From the NCBI GenBank assembly GCA_048498035.1, contig JBEHYT010000005.1, positions 1 through 64,000 on the forward strand: a DNA stretch of 64,000 bases, read 5' to 3'. Within the stretch, counting starts at the first letter, position 1. The number at the start of each line of letters is the position of its first letter. The stretch comes from CADEDV01 sp048498035. GTDB taxonomy: Bacteria > Bacteroidota > Bacteroidia > Chitinophagales > Chitinophagaceae. Below the pieces are notes generated by a model. That model was not told where the DNA came from. It saw only the letters and a list, made by a program, of their open reading frames with translations, and did no database searches. Positions 16,132 to 25,822 of the stretch are shown one piece after another. The translations under genes and the position numbers were made by a program.

Positions 16132-17163
16132 ATGGAGCTTGGAATTAGCACATTTGGGGAAGTGCTTGCGGACAGCGGTGCCGGTGGCGCCCGCAATGCC
16201 CATCAGCGCGTTCAGGAGTTAATGGAAGAAGTAAAACTGGCCGATGAAGTGGGGCTTGACGTATTCGCCTTTGGCGAACATCACCGACCCGATTTTGTAA
16301 TTGCTGCGCCCGAATTGTTTATGGCAGGCGCTGCTACTATCACTAAGAAAATACGGCTTTCGAGTTCGGTTACGGTGCTTAGCTCAGCAGATCCCGTGCG
16401 GGTGTTCCAGCAATTTGCCACGGTGGATCTTCTTTCCGGTGGCCGCGCAGAGATCATCGCCGGGCGTGGTTCCTTTATTGAATCTTTCCCATTGTTTGGA
16501 TATAACCTGGAGGATTATGATGCGCTTTTCGAAGAAAAGCTCAACCTGTTGCTGCAACTAAATAAGGAGGTGCATGTGAACTGGTCGGGTGAGTTCCGGG
16601 CTCCCTTGCATGGACAGGGCATTTATCCGCGTCCGCTGCAGGAGCAACTCCCGGTATGGATTGGCGTGGGAGGAACGCCTGCTTCGGCAGAGCGGGCAGG
16701 GCGGCTCAATTTGCCGATGATGGTTGCATTGCTCGGCGGTTCTCCCCGGCAGTTTGTACCGTTGGTAAACCTGTATCGCGCCAGCGCCCACCAGGCAAAG
16801 CATGCGATTGAGCAATTGCAGCTGGGAATTACCTCACAATTTTTTGTTGCAGAAGAAAGCCAGCGGGCGGCAGATCTTTTTTTCCCTTCTTATGAAAAAT
16901 TGATGAACCGGGTGGGAAAGGAACGCGGCTGGTCGCCCATTTCACGGGCGCAGTTTGAGCAACTGCGTACGCAGGGGCCGTTGGTTATTGGAAGTGTGCA
17001 GGAAACTGCTGACAAGATCCTGCAGATGCACGAGCTCTTTAAGAATACGCGGTTCCTGGCGCAACTGGTAACCGGTTATACACCGCATAAAGAGGTACTG
17101 AAGACAATTGAGTTATATGGGACAAAAGTTGCACCCATAATCCGAAAAGCGCTTGGGCAGTAG
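16132..17163 (+). CDS. LLM-class (luciferase-like) flavin oxidoreductase
   Basis: This 343-residue protein is a bacterial-luciferase-like monooxygenase family member with a TIM-barrel fold. Visible family features are the start MELGISTFGEV, the FGEHHRPDF loop near residue 46, ITKKIRLSSSVTVLSSADPVRVFQ cut across strands 3-4, and the flavin-phosphate region GRGSFIESF. These enzymes use reduced flavin supplied by a partner reductase; the substrate cannot be read from sequence. The length is normal. The gene stands alone on the plus strand, divergent from the gbsR-like operon. A near-match to the -7 box (TATTCTTG) lies about 30 bp upstream. Confidence 0.9.
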   Translation: MELGISTFGEVLADSGAGGARNAHQRVQELMEEVKLADEVGLDVFAFGEHHRPDFVIAAPELFMAGAATITKKIRLSSSVTVLSSADPVRVFQQFATVDLLSGGRAEIIAGRGSFIESFPLFGYNLEDYDALFEEKLNLLLQLNKEVHVNWSGEFRAPLHGQGIYPRPLQEQLPVWIGVGGTPASAERAGRLNLPMMVALLGGSPRQFVPLVNLYRASAHQAKHAIEQLQLGITSQFFVAEESQRAADLFFPSYEKLMNRVGKERGWSPISRAQFEQLRTQGPLVIGSVQETADKILQMHELFKNTRFLAQLVTGYTPHKEVLKTIELYGTKVAPIIRKALGQ

Positions 17164-17241
17164 GCGTTCTTTTCAAACGTTATCCCGGTTTTTGCGGCTT
17201 TTGTTTTTTGGCGCGCCTGCGCGATGCAAGTAAATTGCTGT

Positions 17242-19086
17242 ATGAAAACACGCTTCCTGTTGTTCAGCATACTGCTGACCATTTCAGTTGCTGCCCAAAA
17301 AATTCCTTTTCGCTTTGCGTTTCTTACAGATATCCATATATCTGCACCGGGCGCAGGCCCGGATGAAGATTTGCGGCGTTCTGTTCGGGACATCAATGCT
17401 ACGCCGGGACTTTCCTTTGTGGTGATCACCGGCGACATTACCGAGATGGGCACCAATGAAGAATTAAAATATGCCAAACAGTTGCTGGATAGCCTGCAAT
17501 TACCATATTACATCATTCCCGGCAACCATGATTCCGGCTGGAGTGAAAGTGGCGGTGATATGTTCAACACGGTTTTTGGTGATACCAAATTCAGTTTTGA
17601 ATATGCCGGTATCCGTTTCCTTGGTTGTGCATCCGGTCCTTATGTGCGCATGAGTGATGGGCATGTACCCCGGTCGGCACTCAACTGGCTGGATGTACAG
17701 TTAAAAACCCTAAAGCCGGATCAGCCACTTATTTTTCTAAATCACTACCCGATCGATAATTCACTCGATAACTGGTATGAAATAACCAACCGCTTACATC
17801 ACTATAATACCTGGGCCGTGCTTTGCGGGCATGGACATAATAATCACCGTTTAAATTTTGAAGGCATTCCCGGCGTAATGGGCCGCAGCAACTTGCGGGC
17901 GAAAGCCGCCGTGGGTGGTTATAACCTGGTAGAGGTGCGGACAGATTCAATTCTTTTTACTGAAAAAACGCCCGGCATAGAGCAGGGGCGCGCCTGGACG
18001 GGCATCCCGGTGGAAACGCATCACTACCCGATTGCTGGTAATTATACCCGACCAGATTATTCCATCAATGAAAAATACAAACAGGTACAGGCTAAATGGG
18101 TGTATGCTTCTGAAGCAAATGTAATTTCCACGCCGCTGTTGCTAAATGACGTTGTGATTGCGGGTAACCAGTCGGGCCGCGTAGTTGCGCTCTCGGTAAA
18201 AAACGGTAAGGAGCTGTGGGACTATAATGGAAGCGGCGCTATTTTTTCTTCGCCGGCCGCCGCAGGCAACCTGGCGATAGTGGGTGCAGCAGGCGGTAAT
18301 TTATATGCATTGGACAGCAAGACCGGTAAGTTGGCCTGGACATACCAGGCGGGCGCGGCCATTCTTGGGTCGCCGCTGGTGCGGGGTGATACGGTGTTTG
18401 TTGGTGGCAGTGATCATCGTTTTGTGGCGCTCCAGGCAGGTTCGGGTAAATTGATTTGGTCTTTTGACGGGTTGACCGGACCGGTGGTCAGCAAACCGCT
18501 CTGGTATGATGGAAAATTGATCTTCGGCGCCTGGGATCGCCATCTTTATGCGTTGCAAAGCAGTACGGGTGTGCCTGACTGGAAATGGGACAATGGATCT
18601 TCGGTGCGCAATTTCTCACCGGCTTCCTGTATCCCGGTAGCGGCGGATGGTGTGGTGTATATAGTTGCGCCCGACCGGTATTTATCTGCGTTGGATGCAG
18701 CCACGGGCAAAACGCTATGGCGTACAAAAGATGGTGGTTTGCGGGAGTCTATTGGTATTTCTGCTGATGGCCGTTGGATCTATGGAAAGAGTATGCAGGA
18801 TACTATTGTTGCCTACGCCGCTTCGCGCGAAGCGCAACAGGCTGCCTGGAAAATGAATTGCGGATTTGGATATGAGCATGTACCGTCTATGTTGATAGAG
18901 CGCGGCGGACTTGTTTTTTTTGGAACGCGCCTCGGCGTGGTGTACTGTATTGATCCAAAGAAGCAGGAAATAGTATGGGCGCACAAGATCGACAATTCGA
19001 TGGTCAATACAGTTAACGTGATTGATGCACAACATGTGGTGGCGGCCACCATGGATGGAAAAGTTGTACTGCTTGAAGTAAAATAA
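17242..19086 (+). CDS. Calcineurin-like phosphoesterase fused to PQQ-type beta-propeller
   Basis: This 614-residue exported protein starts at the ATG at 17242, which gives a clean signal peptide (MKTRFLLFSILLTISVAAQ); an ATG six codons upstream is less likely. Residues 25-260 are a metallophosphoesterase with the metal motifs FLTDIHI, ITGDITEMG, IPGNHDSGW, FLNHYPI and CGHGHNNHR. From about 280 to the end there are propeller blades of the PQQ/BamB kind (YALDSKTGKLAWTY, VALQAGSGKLIWSF, SALDAATGKTLWRT). No quinoprotein catalytic residues are evident, so the propeller probably binds a partner or substrate. The phosphate-ester substrate is unknown. A strong terminator follows. Confidence 0.85.
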   Translation: MKTRFLLFSILLTISVAAQKIPFRFAFLTDIHISAPGAGPDEDLRRSVRDINATPGLSFVVITGDITEMGTNEELKYAKQLLDSLQLPYYIIPGNHDSGWSESGGDMFNTVFGDTKFSFEYAGIRFLGCASGPYVRMSDGHVPRSALNWLDVQLKTLKPDQPLIFLNHYPIDNSLDNWYEITNRLHHYNTWAVLCGHGHNNHRLNFEGIPGVMGRSNLRAKAAVGGYNLVEVRTDSILFTEKTPGIEQGRAWTGIPVETHHYPIAGNYTRPDYSINEKYKQVQAKWVYASEANVISTPLLLNDVVIAGNQSGRVVALSVKNGKELWDYNGSGAIFSSPAAAGNLAIVGAAGGNLYALDSKTGKLAWTYQAGAAILGSPLVRGDTVFVGGSDHRFVALQAGSGKLIWSFDGLTGPVVSKPLWYDGKLIFGAWDRHLYALQSSTGVPDWKWDNGSSVRNFSPASCIPVAADGVVYIVAPDRYLSALDAATGKTLWRTKDGGLRESIGISADGRWIYGKSMQDTIVAYAASREAQQAAWKMNCGFGYEHVPSMLIERGGLVFFGTRLGVVYCIDPKKQEIVWAHKIDNSMVNTVNVIDAQHVVAATMDGKVVLLEVK

Positions 19087-19104
19087 ACAGCTATATGGAT
19101 AACG

Positions 19105-19135
19105 AAAAAGCTGCCCGTTTGGAGCAGCTTTTTTT
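19105..19135. terminator. Bidirectional rho-independent terminator
   Basis: AAAAAGCTGC pairs with GCAGCTTTTT (10 bp) over a nine-base loop and is followed by further T residues. The A-run on the other side lets it also serve the convergent pyruvate dehydrogenase E2 gene. Confidence 0.88.
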
Positions 19136-19158
19136 ATTTCTGTAAAATGGTATGCCGG

Positions 19159-20829
19159 TTAGATCAACATAGTGATCGGGCTTTCCATATATTTCTTAAA
19201 CGTTTGCAGGAAGGCGGCGCCGGTAGCTCCGTCTACACTTCTATGGTCGCAGCTGAGCGTTACTTTCATCACATTGGAAACGGCAAAGCCGTCGCCTTTT
19301 TTCACCACCACTTCTTTAATTCGGCCTACGGCCATAATGCAACTGTCGGGCGGATTGATGATGGCGGTAAATTCTTCAATATCCATCATTCCAAGGTTGG
19401 AAATGGTGAAGGTGTTACCGGTAAATTCATTCGGTTGCAGTTTTTTATTACGTGCGCGACCGCTGAGTTCTTTGCTTTCTGCTGCAATTTGCGGAAGACC
19501 TTTCTGGTCGGCAAACCGCACCACGGGAACAATCAGTCCGTCTTCAATTGCTACGGCTACGCCGATATGAACATGATGGTGTCTGCGGATTTTATCGCCC
19601 AGCCAGGATGCATTTACTGCAGGATGCTGGCGCAATGAAAGAGCAGCGGCCTTGATCACCATATCGTTGAAGCTGATCTTCACCGGTGATACTTCATTCA
19701 ACTGACCGCGCACGGCCATTGCGTTGTCCATGGTAATTTCCATGGTGAGATAGAAGTGGGGCGCTGTGAATTTACTTTCAGCAAGGCGTTTTGCGATCAC
19801 ATTCCGCATCTGTGAATTCGGAATATCGGTATAGCCTTCTTCGCCGGCCACCGGCGCAAAAACGGGCACCTGGGCGGCAGGTTTTGAAGCATCTGCGCCT
19901 GATGAAGCAGGTTGCGTGCCGGGTTTGAAATTATCTACATCGGCTTTTACAATGCGTCCGCCATCTCCCGAGCCTTGAACCTGTTTAAGATCAATGCCTT
20001 TGTCCTGGGCCAGTTTCCGGGCCAGTGGTGAAGCTTTGATGCGGCCATTTTCGGTAACTGAACCGTTGTTGCCGGTTTCAGCGTTTGAAGTAGTTGAGGA
20101 GGCAGTAGCCTGTTCTTTCTTTTCTTCCGGTTGTGCGCTGTTGCTTGCGGGCGCTACACCGCCCTTTGCTGCTGCAACAATAGCATCTACATCTACTTTT
20201 CCTTTATCGCCAATGATGCAGAGCAGGTCATTTACGGCAATTTTTTCTCCTTTTTTCGCGCCGGTATACAGCAGGGTGCCATTCTTGTAACTTTCCAGTT
20301 CCATAGTGGCTTTATCGGTCTCAATTTCAGCCAGCACATCACCTTTTTTTACGGCGTCGCCAACGTTTTTATGCCAGGCTGCAATTACGCCGGCTTCCAT
20401 TGTATCGCTGAGGCGTGGCATCAGCACCACTTCATCCATTTTAGAAATATCCAGTGTGCCGGAAGCAGCGGGTTTTGACTCCTGGGCAGGAGCCTGTTGC
20501 TCTTCTTTGGCTTCTTTTTTCGGCGCTTCTGCTTTTGCGGCTCCGCCGCCACCGCCACCATGCTCTTTGAGCAGGGCGTCAATATTTTCCCCGGCATCGC
20601 CGATGATGGCGAGGAGATCATTGACCTGCAATTTTCCACCTTTATCTGTACCAATATGTAATAAAGTACCGTCTTTGTAACTCTCCAGTTCCATCGTCGC
20701 CTTATCTGTTTCCACTTCCGCCAACAGGTCGCCTTTTTTTACCTTGTCGCCCACTTTTTTATGCCAGGCAGCAATCACTCCGGACTCCATCGTGTCGCTC
20801 AGGCGGGGCATTAAGATCACTTCAGCCAT
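19159..20829 (-). CDS. pdhC: Pyruvate dehydrogenase E2 (dihydrolipoamide acetyltransferase)
   Basis: This 556-residue core subunit of the pyruvate dehydrogenase complex transfers the acetyl group from lipoamide to CoA. Two lipoyl domains each carry ETDKATMELES with the lipoylated Lys (near residues 43 and 175), joined by Ala/Pro/Glu-rich linkers with an unusual seven-Gly/Ala run near residue 90. The peripheral subunit-binding domain is at about 265-300 (KASPLARKLAQDKGIDL ... GGRIVKADVDNF). The acetyltransferase domain ends with the catalytic CDHRSVDGATGAAF. E1 genes are not adjacent. A 2-oxoglutarate or branched-chain E2 is less likely because two lipoyl domains and this linker style are typical of pyruvate E2. 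Confidence 0.92.
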   Translation of the reverse strand: MAEVILMPRLSDTMESGVIAAWHKKVGDKVKKGDLLAEVETDKATMELESYKDGTLLHIGTDKGGKLQVNDLLAIIGDAGENIDALLKEHGGGGGGAAKAEAPKKEAKEEQQAPAQESKPAASGTLDISKMDEVVLMPRLSDTMEAGVIAAWHKNVGDAVKKGDVLAEIETDKATMELESYKNGTLLYTGAKKGEKIAVNDLLCIIGDKGKVDVDAIVAAAKGGVAPASNSAQPEEKKEQATASSTTSNAETGNNGSVTENGRIKASPLARKLAQDKGIDLKQVQGSGDGGRIVKADVDNFKPGTQPASSGADASKPAAQVPVFAPVAGEEGYTDIPNSQMRNVIAKRLAESKFTAPHFYLTMEITMDNAMAVRGQLNEVSPVKISFNDMVIKAAALSLRQHPAVNASWLGDKIRRHHHVHIGVAVAIEDGLIVPVVRFADQKGLPQIAAESKELSGRARNKKLQPNEFTGNTFTISNLGMMDIEEFTAIINPPDSCIMAVGRIKEVVVKKGDGFAVSNVMKVTLSCDHRSVDGATGAAFLQTFKKYMESPITMLI

Positions 20830-20993
20830 TTGCCTTTAAATTTTGGCCGAAATTAAGGTATTATGCGCAATTACCCGGCCTGTAAACTACTGGTTTGGCG
20901 GCAGGTAAGAAGCTTTTGGCGCTGATTGCCTGCATTTTCGGGCTTTTTTGTTGAAATGCTGCCGATTTACATCGTTTTCAAAACATGGATGGA

Positions 20994-22748
20994 TTAGTAG
21001 TCCAGGTCTAACCGGAGACGGTCGCGCAGCGACTTAACAAGAGGGTATTGATCGGCCATTTTCTGAAATTGCTCTTTTGAACTGAGTGGAACATCGGAAA
21101 TGGGCCGGTCTTCCGTTTTTTCTTCAATAATTACGGTAAACTGGAGTTGCCGGTTGCGAAGTTGCTGTTGCAAAAACTCAAAGAGCGGGTTTCGTTCCTG
21201 TTCAATGAATTTCTGTTCGATATTGTTGGCAGTTACCACTTCAAAAGAGCTTTCATCTTTTATGCGTAACACGGCCAGTTCAAAAGGCTGGGCTGCGGGG
21301 TTGCGACTTTCTTTGAGCCGGGCAATGTATAGCTGCCATCCCTGCGTCAGTGTCTCGTTATTGAGCGGTTCGTTTTGACTCGCTGATTCCTGGTTGGCTT
21401 TGTTGCTGTATTGTTTGCGGATCTTATCCAGCGCTTTTATGCTGCTGCCTTTTACGGTGTTGGCTGTTGTGGTAGCTTGCGGTTCAGTTTTGGGTAGTGG
21501 TGTGGCTGTACGTACACGCGGCGTTTCAATAATCAGTTTGGCTTCCGTCGGTTTAGTTTCGCCGTTTTTATGTTCAACCGGGTTCAATTGCCGGAAGGCG
21601 ACGGGTTTTACGGTGTCAAGTCGTTTTTTTTTAACACCGGTTGAAAGATCCAGTGCCTGTTGCAGGTAGCAGAGTTTGATCAGTGCCAGTTCAACGTGCA
21701 GCCGCTTGTTGCGGGCCGATTTGAACCCGATTTCTGCATCATTCAGAATATTAAGGGCGCTGATCAGGAGAGCGGGAGAAGTTGTTTTTGCCGTCTCCAT
21801 ATATTTTTCGCGGAAGCCTTCCACTACTTCGAGCAGGGCAGCCACTTTTTCATCGCGGCAAACGAGCAGGTTCCTGATAAATTCGGCAAAGCCGTTGAGC
21901 ACCAGGTCTCCTTCAAATCCTTTTCGGTTAATGCTATCGTATAGCAGCAGGGCGCCGGAAAGATCCTGCTGTTGCATGCAGTCTAATAATTTGAAATAGT
22001 AGTCGGCATCCAGGATATTGAGGTGTTCCAGCGTATTGCTATAATTCAGTTCTCCATTGGTGAAGCTGACAATCTTATCCAGGATGCTGAGGGCATCACG
22101 CATACAGCCTTCGCTTTTTTGGGCGATGATCTGCAGGGATGCTTTATCGGCGTGAATATGTTCTTTTTCGGTAATTTCTTCCAGGTGTTCTACAGTATCA
22201 TTTAGAGTGATCCGTTTGAAGTCGAATATCTGGCACCGGCTGAGAATGGTGGGCAATATCTTATGTTTCTCGGTGGTGGCAAGAATAAAAATGGCATAGG
22301 AGGGTGGTTCTTCCAGTGTTTTTAGAAATGCGTTGAACGCCGAAGAACTGAGCATGTGTACCTCATCAATGATATATACTTTGTAGCGGCCGGCCTGCGG
22401 GGCAAAACGAACCTGTTCTACAAGTGTGCGGATATCATCTACAGAGTTGTTGCTGGCGGCATCCAGTTCATGAATATTAAGCGAAGTGCCTTCGTTGAAG
22501 GAAACACAGGAGTGGCATTTATTGCAGGCCTCCCCGTCTTTTGTCGGGTTTTCGCAATTGATCGTTTTGGCAAGGATGCGGGCGCAGGTGGTTTTTCCTA
22601 CACCGCGGGGGCCACAAAAAAGAAAGGCGTGTGCCAGTTGATCATTTTTGATGGCATTTTTGAGCGTGGTGGTGATATGTGCCTGCCCCACTACGGTATT
22701 AAAAAGTTGGGGCCTGTATTTTCTTGCTGAAACGATAAATTTATCCAT
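20994..22748 (-). CDS. dnaX: DNA polymerase III subunit gamma/tau
   Basis: This 584-residue protein is the clamp-loader ATPase that loads the sliding clamp in replication. The Walker A motif GPRGVGKTTCARIL is near residue 46, the zinc cluster is CENPTKDGEACNKCHSC, and the DEVHMLSSSAFNAFLKTLEEPP box is split over Walker B and the following helix. The sensor SRC motif is in ILSRCQIFDF. The region after residue 370 is a Thr/Pro/Lys-rich linker and then a C-terminal domain that would contact the polymerase. I saw no obvious slippery sequence for a shorter gamma form, but did not search exhaustively. Neighbours on the same strand: a GNAT-like gene upstream and E2 downstream. Confidence 0.95.
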   Translation of the reverse strand: MDKFIVSARKYRPQLFNTVVGQAHITTTLKNAIKNDQLAHAFLFCGPRGVGKTTCARILAKTINCENPTKDGEACNKCHSCVSFNEGTSLNIHELDAASNNSVDDIRTLVEQVRFAPQAGRYKVYIIDEVHMLSSSAFNAFLKTLEEPPSYAIFILATTEKHKILPTILSRCQIFDFKRITLNDTVEHLEEITEKEHIHADKASLQIIAQKSEGCMRDALSILDKIVSFTNGELNYSNTLEHLNILDADYYFKLLDCMQQQDLSGALLLYDSINRKGFEGDLVLNGFAEFIRNLLVCRDEKVAALLEVVEGFREKYMETAKTTSPALLISALNILNDAEIGFKSARNKRLHVELALIKLCYLQQALDLSTGVKKKRLDTVKPVAFRQLNPVEHKNGETKPTEAKLIIETPRVRTATPLPKTEPQATTTANTVKGSSIKALDKIRKQYSNKANQESASQNEPLNNETLTQGWQLYIARLKESRNPAAQPFELAVLRIKDESSFEVVTANNIEQKFIEQERNPLFEFLQQQLRNRQLQFTVIIEEKTEDRPISDVPLSSKEQFQKMADQYPLVKSLRDRLRLDLDY

Positions 22749-22838
22749 GTCACTGCTTCTCCGCTGGCAAGTTATGCAAATTGAAGGTTCTTCCGTGTAG
22801 CATCTTCCAAAAAATCCCGAAACCGTCCAGGTTTCCTT

Positions 22839-24035
22839 TTAATGAAGGATCGGGTGGGGCTGAAACTCCTTTGTGCGATCAAAATTATAGCGGTAGGTGG
22901 TGAGGATACGGCTGCGATAAGTGCCGAGGTTTTCCGCCACGTTGATCATCTTCGGATTGAATTCGCCGATCCATTGCATTTCATAATCATCATACAATAA
23001 ATCCCCAATTTCATATTTGCCATCCTCGATCTTCAATCCCTGGATTACCCGGCATCCTTCAATAATGATATAGGCATCAACACCCCTTCCCTGGAACTCC
23101 GGTACGATTCCAAACACCAGCCCCACAAATTTCCGGTTCCGGCGCGTCTTTTTTAGCCATAGAAATTTCAGCTTATGCCAAAGACTGAATTTACCATTCA
23201 ATGCCTTAAACCATTGATTCAAATCCGGCAGGTTGATCCAGGTAGCAACCGGCTGTCCATCATAATAAACAAACCAGTTGATCTTCTCATCCATCACCGG
23301 CTTCATACTGCGAAACATTTTCTGCACCACCTTTTCCTCTAACTGTTTCATTCCGCCGTGCCCTGCCCAGGCCTTATTGTAAACAATGGTAAAATCGTGC
23401 GCAAATTTGTCCAACTCCGATTTCCGGATATGCGCAGCGCTGAATTTCGGATCTTTGGCAATGTCTGCGTGACGATCATAAAACTTCGGTTGCAATCGGT
23501 CCTTTGCCTTCAACGCAAAACAAACCTGGTTAAAATAGCCCTTGAAACCATAGGTTTCAAACAGCGACTGGTAATACGGCGGATTATAATTAAGACAATA
23601 AATAGGAGGTTCAAATCCTTTCACCAGCAAGCCCCACCAGCGGTCGCGCTCGCCAAAATTGATCGGGCCATCCATGGCCTGCATTCCCCGCTGGATCAAC
23701 CAATGCTTTGCCACGTCAAACAACATATCTGCCGCCTGCTGGTTGTTGATGCAATCAAAAAAACCAATGCCGCCAACGGGGCCATCATCACCTTTATTCT
23801 TATATTTTTTATTGACAAATGCTGCAATACGGCCGATCAGTTTTCCATCATCCTGCCGCAGCACCCAGCGCGTTACCTCGCCATGCCGGAAGGTTTTGTT
23901 TTTTGCCGGGTCAAAGACGTCACGGATATCTTTATCCAACGGCCGGATATAGTTGGGGTCATTTCGATTGATGAGCACATTGACCTCCAGGAATTCTTTC
24001 GCCAGCTGTGGCGTTGTGACTTCAATCAGTTGCAT
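22839..24035 (-). CDS. GNAT-like conserved protein
   Basis: This 398-residue protein looks like a double GNAT-fold (acyltransferase-like) protein conserved in Bacteroidota. The N-terminal half contains VLRQDDGKLIGRIAAFVN, like an acetyltransferase beta2-beta4 strand set, and the second half has VGLVFGIVPEFQGRGVDAYII, similar to the acetyl-CoA pyrophosphate loop (Q-x-x-G-x-G/A) though not canonical. I use the ATG at 24033-24035 (MQLIEVTTPQ); the frame extends 19 codons upstream with an unlikely leader. The substrate is unknown. It lies 65 bp after the L,D-transpeptidase gene on the same strand. Confidence 0.72.
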   Translation of the reverse strand: MQLIEVTTPQLAKEFLEVNVLINRNDPNYIRPLDKDIRDVFDPAKNKTFRHGEVTRWVLRQDDGKLIGRIAAFVNKKYKNKGDDGPVGGIGFFDCINNQQAADMLFDVAKHWLIQRGMQAMDGPINFGERDRWWGLLVKGFEPPIYCLNYNPPYYQSLFETYGFKGYFNQVCFALKAKDRLQPKFYDRHADIAKDPKFSAAHIRKSELDKFAHDFTIVYNKAWAGHGGMKQLEEKVVQKMFRSMKPVMDEKINWFVYYDGQPVATWINLPDLNQWFKALNGKFSLWHKLKFLWLKKTRRNRKFVGLVFGIVPEFQGRGVDAYIIIEGCRVIQGLKIEDGKYEIGDLLYDDYEMQWIGEFNPKMINVAENLGTYRSRILTTYRYNFDRTKEFQPHPILH

Positions 24036-24100
24036 ACTGCAAAGAACGGAGGTTTCCCGCAAAGAAGCAAAGAACGCCCCGCCAGCCATCACGGCCGCTA

Positions 24101-25765
24101 TCAGTTAAAGGAGCGGGTGATCATCTGCCGATCATGCTTGTAGATATCATCCCGGAAGTTCACATTCCCTTCATCGTCCACCCACGCGGTGTAATAACTG
24201 ATAAACACCGGGATGGGGTTTTTAAGCTTCACATATTTTTCCTTCCCGGCATGCATTGCTGCATTTATCTTTTCCGACGTCCACTCTGGCTCATTGCGGA
24301 GCAGGTATTCCGCCATTTTTTGCGGTTCTTCCAGGCGGATACATCCATGACTGTACGCCCGCTTGTCCTGGCTAAAAAGCCCCTTGGCATTGGTATCGTG
24401 AAAATAGATGTTGAAATGATTTGGAAACAGGAACTTAACCAGTCCAAGTGAATTCCAGGGCCCGGGTGTTTGTCGCACAATCGGCGCACTGGCGCTGCCA
24501 CCAATTTTTTCCATGTGATGGCTGGCCAGGTAATTGGAATTTCGCCGCATTCCCGGAACAATCTCTGCCTTTACAATGCTGGGCGGTATATTCCAGTACG
24601 GACTAAAAACAATCGTGCTTAAATCACCGGTAAAAAGAACAGTGTTATGCCCTTCTTTCCCTACTACCACGTTCATGTCAAACGCTTTCTTACTGCCGTC
24701 ATACATGTGCAATTTAAATTCCGGGATATTCACGATAACCAGGTTGCCGCCGGGCCGGCTCGGCATCCAGCGCATCCGTTCCATATTGATCAGCAATTGC
24801 TCCACTCGTTGTAATGCCGGCTCATTCATATCTTTTAAAAGGGTAGCAGTGATAACACCATTTGGCGTATACCCATGCCTGGCCTGGAATCGTTTTACTC
24901 CCGCCACCAGCGCGCTGTCAAATACGGTTGAGCTGTCTGCTGATTGCATATCGCCTGTTAACACCAGTCTCTTCCTGATCTGCGCTACCTCCGGCGCATT
25001 GGCGCCAGCTTTCAGAGATTTCTGCTTCGTACTGATGGCGGGCCAGCCGCCGTTTTTTGCAATTGCGTAATAACGGGCCAGCTCGGCCTTCAGTTTTTTA
25101 TAGTCGGGATTGATGTCTTCGTAGTATTTATCGTCCTTATGCTTTTTAGTCAGCAGGGAATCGGCCATTTTCAATGGGTCCGTCTTTTTTACCGGAACAA
25201 AACGTTCCAGTTCTTTTCGTTTTACATACCCTTTTTCAAAATTCTTCCGGGCGTATTCAATAAAATGTTGGGTGAGTGCAAGTTCGGTCTTTATAAAAGT
25301 GGCGTTGCCCGATGGAACTTTTAGATCATCCTGTAATACAAGATTGTTCATCGTCTTTTCCAGCTCCGGATCGTTGAGTGAACTATCGCCGGAATAGGTA
25401 ACATAATAATCATACAGGTTCCAGAATGCATTTGCCTGTTCTGTAAACCCGTCACTGGCAAACCATGCGTATTGATAGTTGCGTGTATTGTAAAAACTCC
25501 GCATTCTCCGGGCCGTGCCGGTGCCGATATTGCGGGCCTTGATCTGTTCTTCCAGTTGCATACTGTCCAGGAAGAGATCAGAGTAGGAATTCTCTTTGGT
25601 GATGCTGTAGTCGCGACTGCTTACATTCTTTTGTTTTCCCGGCAGATCGATGTCTGCATCGTCATCATTATCATTCTGGGAAACATCATTACCGGATTTG
25701 TGATTACCGCAGGAGCAGGCAAAAAAAAGACAACCCGAGAGGGCAAGGATGGTGAGTATTTTCAT
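24101..25765 (-). CDS. YcbB-type L,D-transpeptidase lipoprotein
   Basis: This 554-residue enzyme forms 3-3 cross-links between peptidoglycan stems. From the ATG at 25763-25765 the N-terminus is a lipoprotein signal (LFFACSC, modified Cys near residue 17-19). A scaffold-like helical region spans about 60-260, a peptidoglycan-binding helix set near 265-330 (VFDSALVAGVKRFQARHGY), then the YkuD catalytic domain with IYFHDTNAKGLFSQ and the active-site SHGCIRLEEP near residue 480. The start choice rests on a TATCTTTG -7 box at 25784-25791 that overlaps an alternative upstream ATG at 25786. The acidic run DNDDDADIDLP after the lipobox is typical of surface or periplasmic lipoproteins. Confidence 0.9.
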   Translation of the reverse strand: MKILTILALSGCLFFACSCGNHKSGNDVSQNDNDDDADIDLPGKQKNVSSRDYSITKENSYSDLFLDSMQLEEQIKARNIGTGTARRMRSFYNTRNYQYAWFASDGFTEQANAFWNLYDYYVTYSGDSSLNDPELEKTMNNLVLQDDLKVPSGNATFIKTELALTQHFIEYARKNFEKGYVKRKELERFVPVKKTDPLKMADSLLTKKHKDDKYYEDINPDYKKLKAELARYYAIAKNGGWPAISTKQKSLKAGANAPEVAQIRKRLVLTGDMQSADSSTVFDSALVAGVKRFQARHGYTPNGVITATLLKDMNEPALQRVEQLLINMERMRWMPSRPGGNLVIVNIPEFKLHMYDGSKKAFDMNVVVGKEGHNTVLFTGDLSTIVFSPYWNIPPSIVKAEIVPGMRRNSNYLASHHMEKIGGSASAPIVRQTPGPWNSLGLVKFLFPNHFNIYFHDTNAKGLFSQDKRAYSHGCIRLEEPQKMAEYLLRNEPEWTSEKINAAMHAGKEKYVKLKNPIPVFISYYTAWVDDEGNVNFRDDIYKHDRQMITRSFN

Positions 25766-25783
25766 AAAAGGCTGGTTAAAGCA

Positions 25784-25791
25784 CAAAGATA
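25784..25791 (-). promoter_or_regulatory. Bacteroidota -7 box (TATCTTTG) of the L,D-transpeptidase gene
   Basis: An exact match on the minus strand, 18 bp upstream of the chosen ATG and inside the gap after the ABC exporter gene. It overlaps the farther in-frame ATG and so decides the start. Confidence 0.55.
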
Positions 25792-25822
25792 CACCATCTG
25801 TTACTGGTTGGCCCTCATTACA

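Noticed and set aside
20880..20993. GCAGGTAA/TTGCCTGC stem between E2 and dnaX as a dnaX terminator
   Set aside because: On the dnaX strand no T-run follows the stem, and it needs a G-T pair, so the support is weak.
23358..24143. Plus-strand frame of 261 codons
   Set aside because: Antisense to the GNAT-like gene, which has coherent protein features; no independent support.
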